Shown: piece after piece, positions 7,110 to 9,726 of the stretch
How positions within the stretch are numbered: position 1 is the stretch's first letter
Layout of the letters: each line of letters starts with the position of its first letter
NCBI GenBank assembly: GCA_002701875.1
Contig: NZWI01000061.1
Span: 5,005-14,730, forward strand
Length of the DNA stretch: 9,726 bases
Direction of reading: 5' to 3'
DNA from: Fidelibacterota bacterium
Lineage (GTDB): Bacteria > Fidelibacterota > Marinisomatia > Marinisomatales > TCS55
The notes under the pieces: model-generated
Databases searched by the model: none
What the model was told of the DNA's origin: nothing
The model's input: the letters and a program-made list of their open reading frames with translations, nothing else
Translations under genes and position numbers: made by a program

Positions 7110-9726
7110 ATGTTACGAATTTTGTTCTGCAGATGGGTAATAGCCTCTCTGATTTTTTTGTATTCACCTTTAATTAGTCAATTAACCGGTGAATTAAAAA
7201 TAGCTTTTATTAGAGTTTCATTTCCTCCAGGAGAATTTCCGGGGTTCACTGGTAATGGAAGTTTTCTTTATGATGAAAATAAAATTTGTGGTTCTTATAC
7301 TATCGATTCACCACCTCATGATGCAAACTATTTTCAATCTCATATAAATGCAGTCAATAATTATTATCGTACCGTTTCTTATGGAAAATTTGGATTAGAT
7401 GTTGTTGGATCCAAAATTTTTCCTAATGATAATAGATCGAGCTATGAATTAGGGAAATTAATGAATTATTACCATGAATTAGGCAAGGAGAATGATCATG
7501 AAAAACGTCTATCTGAATTGTTTAAAGATGCATTGACAGTGTCTTATTCTAAAGATAGTATTAATTTTTCAAATTTTGATATTATTGCCATCATTCATGC
7601 AGGAGTAGGCCAAGATTTTAATTTACCTTTCCTAGACCCTACACCAGAAGATATTCCATCAACATTCGTTGATAAAGATATGATTAACAAACACCTTGGT
7701 GGACCGATTCAAATTGGAAATTATATAGTTAATAGTGGCATTATCTTACCTGAATCACAAAATTATCCTCTAATGGACAGTAATATATATAAAGTTTTAT
7801 CTGACCCTTGTGACGTTCAATATAGTATAACTGGGACTTGGGCATTGATGATTGGTTTTGCGGCTGGATTACCGCCTTTATGGGATGTAGAATCAGGACA
7901 ATCAGGTGCAGGGGTCTTCTCTTTAATGGATCTTGGTGCAAATAATGGTCGAGGTATTATTCCAGCACCTCCAGATGCTTGGACAAGAATTTATGCTGGA
8001 TGGGAAGAACCAGTAGAAATTCAATTATTTAATAAAGTGGAACTGAAAAGTAATCAGTCAAATCAAATTGGGAAACTTTATATTAATCATAATGAATATT
8101 TTCTGATTGAGAATAGAAATAATTGGTTTCGTGAAAAGGTAAGTATTGATTCGGCACGATATAATGTTTGGGAAAAAACAGATAATTATCCTCCTTACTT
8201 AAATATCCTTATTGACTCAGCTGGTATTGGATTTAACGAATATGGCGTTATAACTGAAGTTGGTAATTACAATTTAGGATTACCTGCGTCGGGACTATTA
8301 ATCTGGCATATAGATGAAAAGAAAATATCTGAAGGAATTGATTCTTATTCAATAAATGCAAATCGGAATCATCGTGGCATAGATCTTGAAGAAGCAGATG
8401 GAGCTCAGGATATTGGATACTTATCTAATTTATTGACGGATCCATCCTCAGGATATTGGGGAGATATGTGGTTTTCGGAAAATAAAGAATACTTTAGAGC
8501 AAATTCAGATGGGAGTATGGTTTTTTCATCATCCACATTTCCTAATACAAAATCAAATAATGATGCTAATTCAGGAATTGTAATAAATGATATACCGCAA
8601 TCTTCTAGATCGATGACTTTTAAAGTTACTTCTAACTATGATATATCATCTATTAACGCTAAAAATAAAACTATACTTTTTCAATGGGATGTTGATAGCG
8701 ATGGAGATTTAGATTTTATTGGAGAAGGCGACGAGCTTTGGTGGAGTGATAGTCTTGATGATTTTAATTTAATAAATGATATTGATGGAGAATTATTGGA
8801 AGTAATTGTAGCTCAAAATTCTGATACTTTATCGATTGTTATTTTAAAGAAAAAAAATAATCAAAATATTATTGAATGGATTGAATTTGATTCTTCCACC
8901 GGAGACTTTTTATCTAAATGGAAAAATGAAAGAAATAATTCCAGCCATCTTCAATTGATTAAGGCAGATGGTAATAATGAAACAATATGGATTATAGAGG
9001 ATAATGATCATTTAATTATCGACAAAAATGGCACGGTTACAATTGAAATAAATCAGTCTGATTATCCTTATAAATCATCAAATAATCTATCAGCTATTTT
9101 ATGGCCTGATCGAATCGAAATAATTGATCTAATGGCTCATTATGGAAAATATGAATCAATTTCACTTATTGATTTAGAAAATGATGGAGTTTCAGAAATT
9201 ATTGCTTTAGATGGGATGGGAGATATTTATGCGTTTGATAATAACTTTTTTTTGAAAAGTGGTTTTCCAGTTAAATCAAATGCCATCGGTCCTATTCTAG
9301 CAATGGATTTATTAGAGGATGATTCACCAGAATTGATTTATCAGGATAAGCTTGGAATAATTCAAATTTTAGATAATGAGGGTAATAAAATAGATCAAAT
9401 TGCTACATCGTCGCAATTGAAAGGCTTGGGTGTTTATGAAGGAAGGCATGCTATTATTACAACTAATGATCTAATATTATTTAAAAATGATCTTAATGGA
9501 TTTACAAATGAATGGAATTATAGATATTCTACAGTTGATTATTCTCGTTATTTGATTGCAAGGAGTTCTAGTAAACCCTCGTTTATTATTGATCAATATC
9601 AAACTTATGCTTATCCTAATCCGAGTTATAATGAAAATGTAATTTTTAGAATTCATATTGGTCTTGCAGAATCTCTAAAAATTGAAATTTTCGATATTGC
9701 AGGTTATTTGATTGAATCTTTTTTTG
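7110..9726 (+). CDS. Secreted M6-like protein with degenerate active site and T9SS sorting domain (3' end cut off)
   Basis: The frame is open for 872 codons and runs off the window. Residues 1-23 form a signal peptide (Arg3, Arg8, hydrophobic 10-22, likely cleavage after LIS). The region from about 29 to 450 follows the M6/immune inhibitor A-like layout: LKIAFIRVSFPPGEF, YYRTVSYGKFGLDVVG, FDIIAIIHAGVGQDF, then SGAGVFSLMDLGANNGRG, a DAW..IYAGW stretch, EYFLIENR, SGLLIWHID (394-402) and IDLEEADG (424-431). Where active relatives have HExxHxxGxxD, this reads LMIGFAAGLPP (246-256): all metal ligands and the catalytic Glu are lost, so it should not be a zinc protease. FG-GAP/VCBS-like acidic loops follow (DVDSDGDLD at 527-535, DLENDGVSEI at 688-697, DLLEDD near 733), probably a propeller. 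A type A sorting domain begins at about 832 with YPNP and continues through IEIFDIAGYLIES, predicting T9SS export and surface anchoring. The ATG is 12 bases after the porV-like stop, with only a weak ribosome site. Confidence 0.85.
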   Translation, partial: MLRILFCRWVIASLIFLYSPLISQLTGELKIAFIRVSFPPGEFPGFTGNGSFLYDENKICGSYTIDSPPHDANYFQSHINAVNNYYRTVSYGKFGLDVVGSKIFPNDNRSSYELGKLMNYYHELGKENDHEKRLSELFKDALTVSYSKDSINFSNFDIIAIIHAGVGQDFNLPFLDPTPEDIPSTFVDKDMINKHLGGPIQIGNYIVNSGIILPESQNYPLMDSNIYKVLSDPCDVQYSITGTWALMIGFAAGLPPLWDVESGQSGAGVFSLMDLGANNGRGIIPAPPDAWTRIYAGWEEPVEIQLFNKVELKSNQSNQIGKLYINHNEYFLIENRNNWFREKVSIDSARYNVWEKTDNYPPYLNILIDSAGIGFNEYGVITEVGNYNLGLPASGLLIWHIDEKKISEGIDSYSINANRNHRGIDLEEADGAQDIGYLSNLLTDPSSGYWGDMWFSENKEYFRANSDGSMVFSSSTFPNTKSNNDANSGIVINDIPQSSRSMTFKVTSNYDISSINAKNKTILFQWDVDSDGDLDFIGEGDELWWSDSLDDFNLINDIDGELLEVIVAQNSDTLSIVILKKKNNQNIIEWIEFDSSTGDFLSKWKNERNNSSHLQLIKADGNNETIWIIEDNDHLIIDKNGTVTIEINQSDYPYKSSNNLSAILWPDRIEIIDLMAHYGKYESISLIDLENDGVSEIIALDGMGDIYAFDNNFFLKSGFPVKSNAIGPILAMDLLEDDSPELIYQDKLGIIQILDNEGNKIDQIATSSQLKGLGVYEGRHAIITTNDLILFKNDLNGFTNEWNYRYSTVDYSRYLIARSSSKPSFIIDQYQTYAYPNPSYNENVIFRIHIGLAESLKIEIFDIAGYLIESFF
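9603..9726 (+). other. Start of a T9SS type A C-terminal sorting domain (truncated)
   Basis: Residues from about 832 of the M6-like protein read TYAYPNP, then a beta-rich stretch with IFRIHI and IEIFDIAGYLI. This is the layout of type A sorting domains: YPNP near the start, a V-x-IYD-x-xGR-x-V-like strand in the middle. About 41 of the usual 75-80 residues are in the window. The domain directs Sec-exported protein through the type IX translocon, where PorV-type proteins bind it before cleavage and anchoring. Confidence 0.8.

Noticed and set aside
9246..9253. Run of eight T as a possible frameshift in the M6-like gene
   Set aside because: The reading frame and FG-GAP-like sequence continue unbroken across it, so there is no sign of a shift.
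1..9726. CRISPR array, tRNA/rRNA genes, insertion sequence or phage genes
   Set aside because: No regularly spaced repeats, no RNA gene signatures and no transposase or integrase motifs were seen; genes cover nearly the whole window.

Overview
The window looks like a piece of an AT-rich bacterial chromosome from the FCB side of the tree. Type IX secretion (T9SS) features (a PorV/PorQ-like outer-membrane protein beside a secreted protein ending in a type A sorting domain), a Treponema-style TRAP transporter with a T component, and the low GC together suggest a marine lineage such as Candidatus Marinimicrobia (SAR406). That assignment is inferred from gene content and could not be checked. All genes lie on the plus strand and are tightly packed. 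I saw no tRNA, rRNA, CRISPR array or insertion sequence.

Region 1 (1-1944): the 3' end of a tetratricopeptide-repeat protein, then two bases later glyA (serine hydroxymethyltransferase), complete with its active-site residues.

Region 2 (about 1928-5592): a TRAP transporter operon in the order T component (tatT-like lipoprotein), P component (DctP/TatP-like binding protein), and a fused Q-M permease. tatT overlaps the end of glyA. dctP follows tatT by 7 bases. The Q-M frame overlaps the end of dctP, but the first 285 bases of its homologous sequence contain no ATG, GTG or TTG, so the gene probably starts at a rare ATT inside an ATTAA stop/start overlap. The P component has Phe where most DctP proteins have the carboxylate-binding Arg, which fits the TatP branch and argues against a simple organic-acid ligand.

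Region 3 (5593-9726): a 143-base gap holding a weak promoter candidate and a short perfect inverted repeat next to the ribosome binding site, then a PorV/PorQ-family barrel protein with an inserted segment carrying EF-hand-like loops. Twelve bases later begins a large secreted protein that runs off the window. It has the architecture of an M6 (immune inhibitor A-like) metalloprotease followed by FG-GAP/VCBS-like repeats and a T9SS type A sorting domain. Every zinc-site residue of the expected HExxHxxGxxD motif is replaced (LMIGFAAGLPP), while the surrounding fold landmarks are kept.

The most interesting points are (1) the apparent M6 pseudoprotease encoded beside a PorV-like protein, which looks like a T9SS shuttle and cargo pair in which the cargo has become a binding or structural protein, and (2) the non-canonical start of the TRAP Q-M permease.
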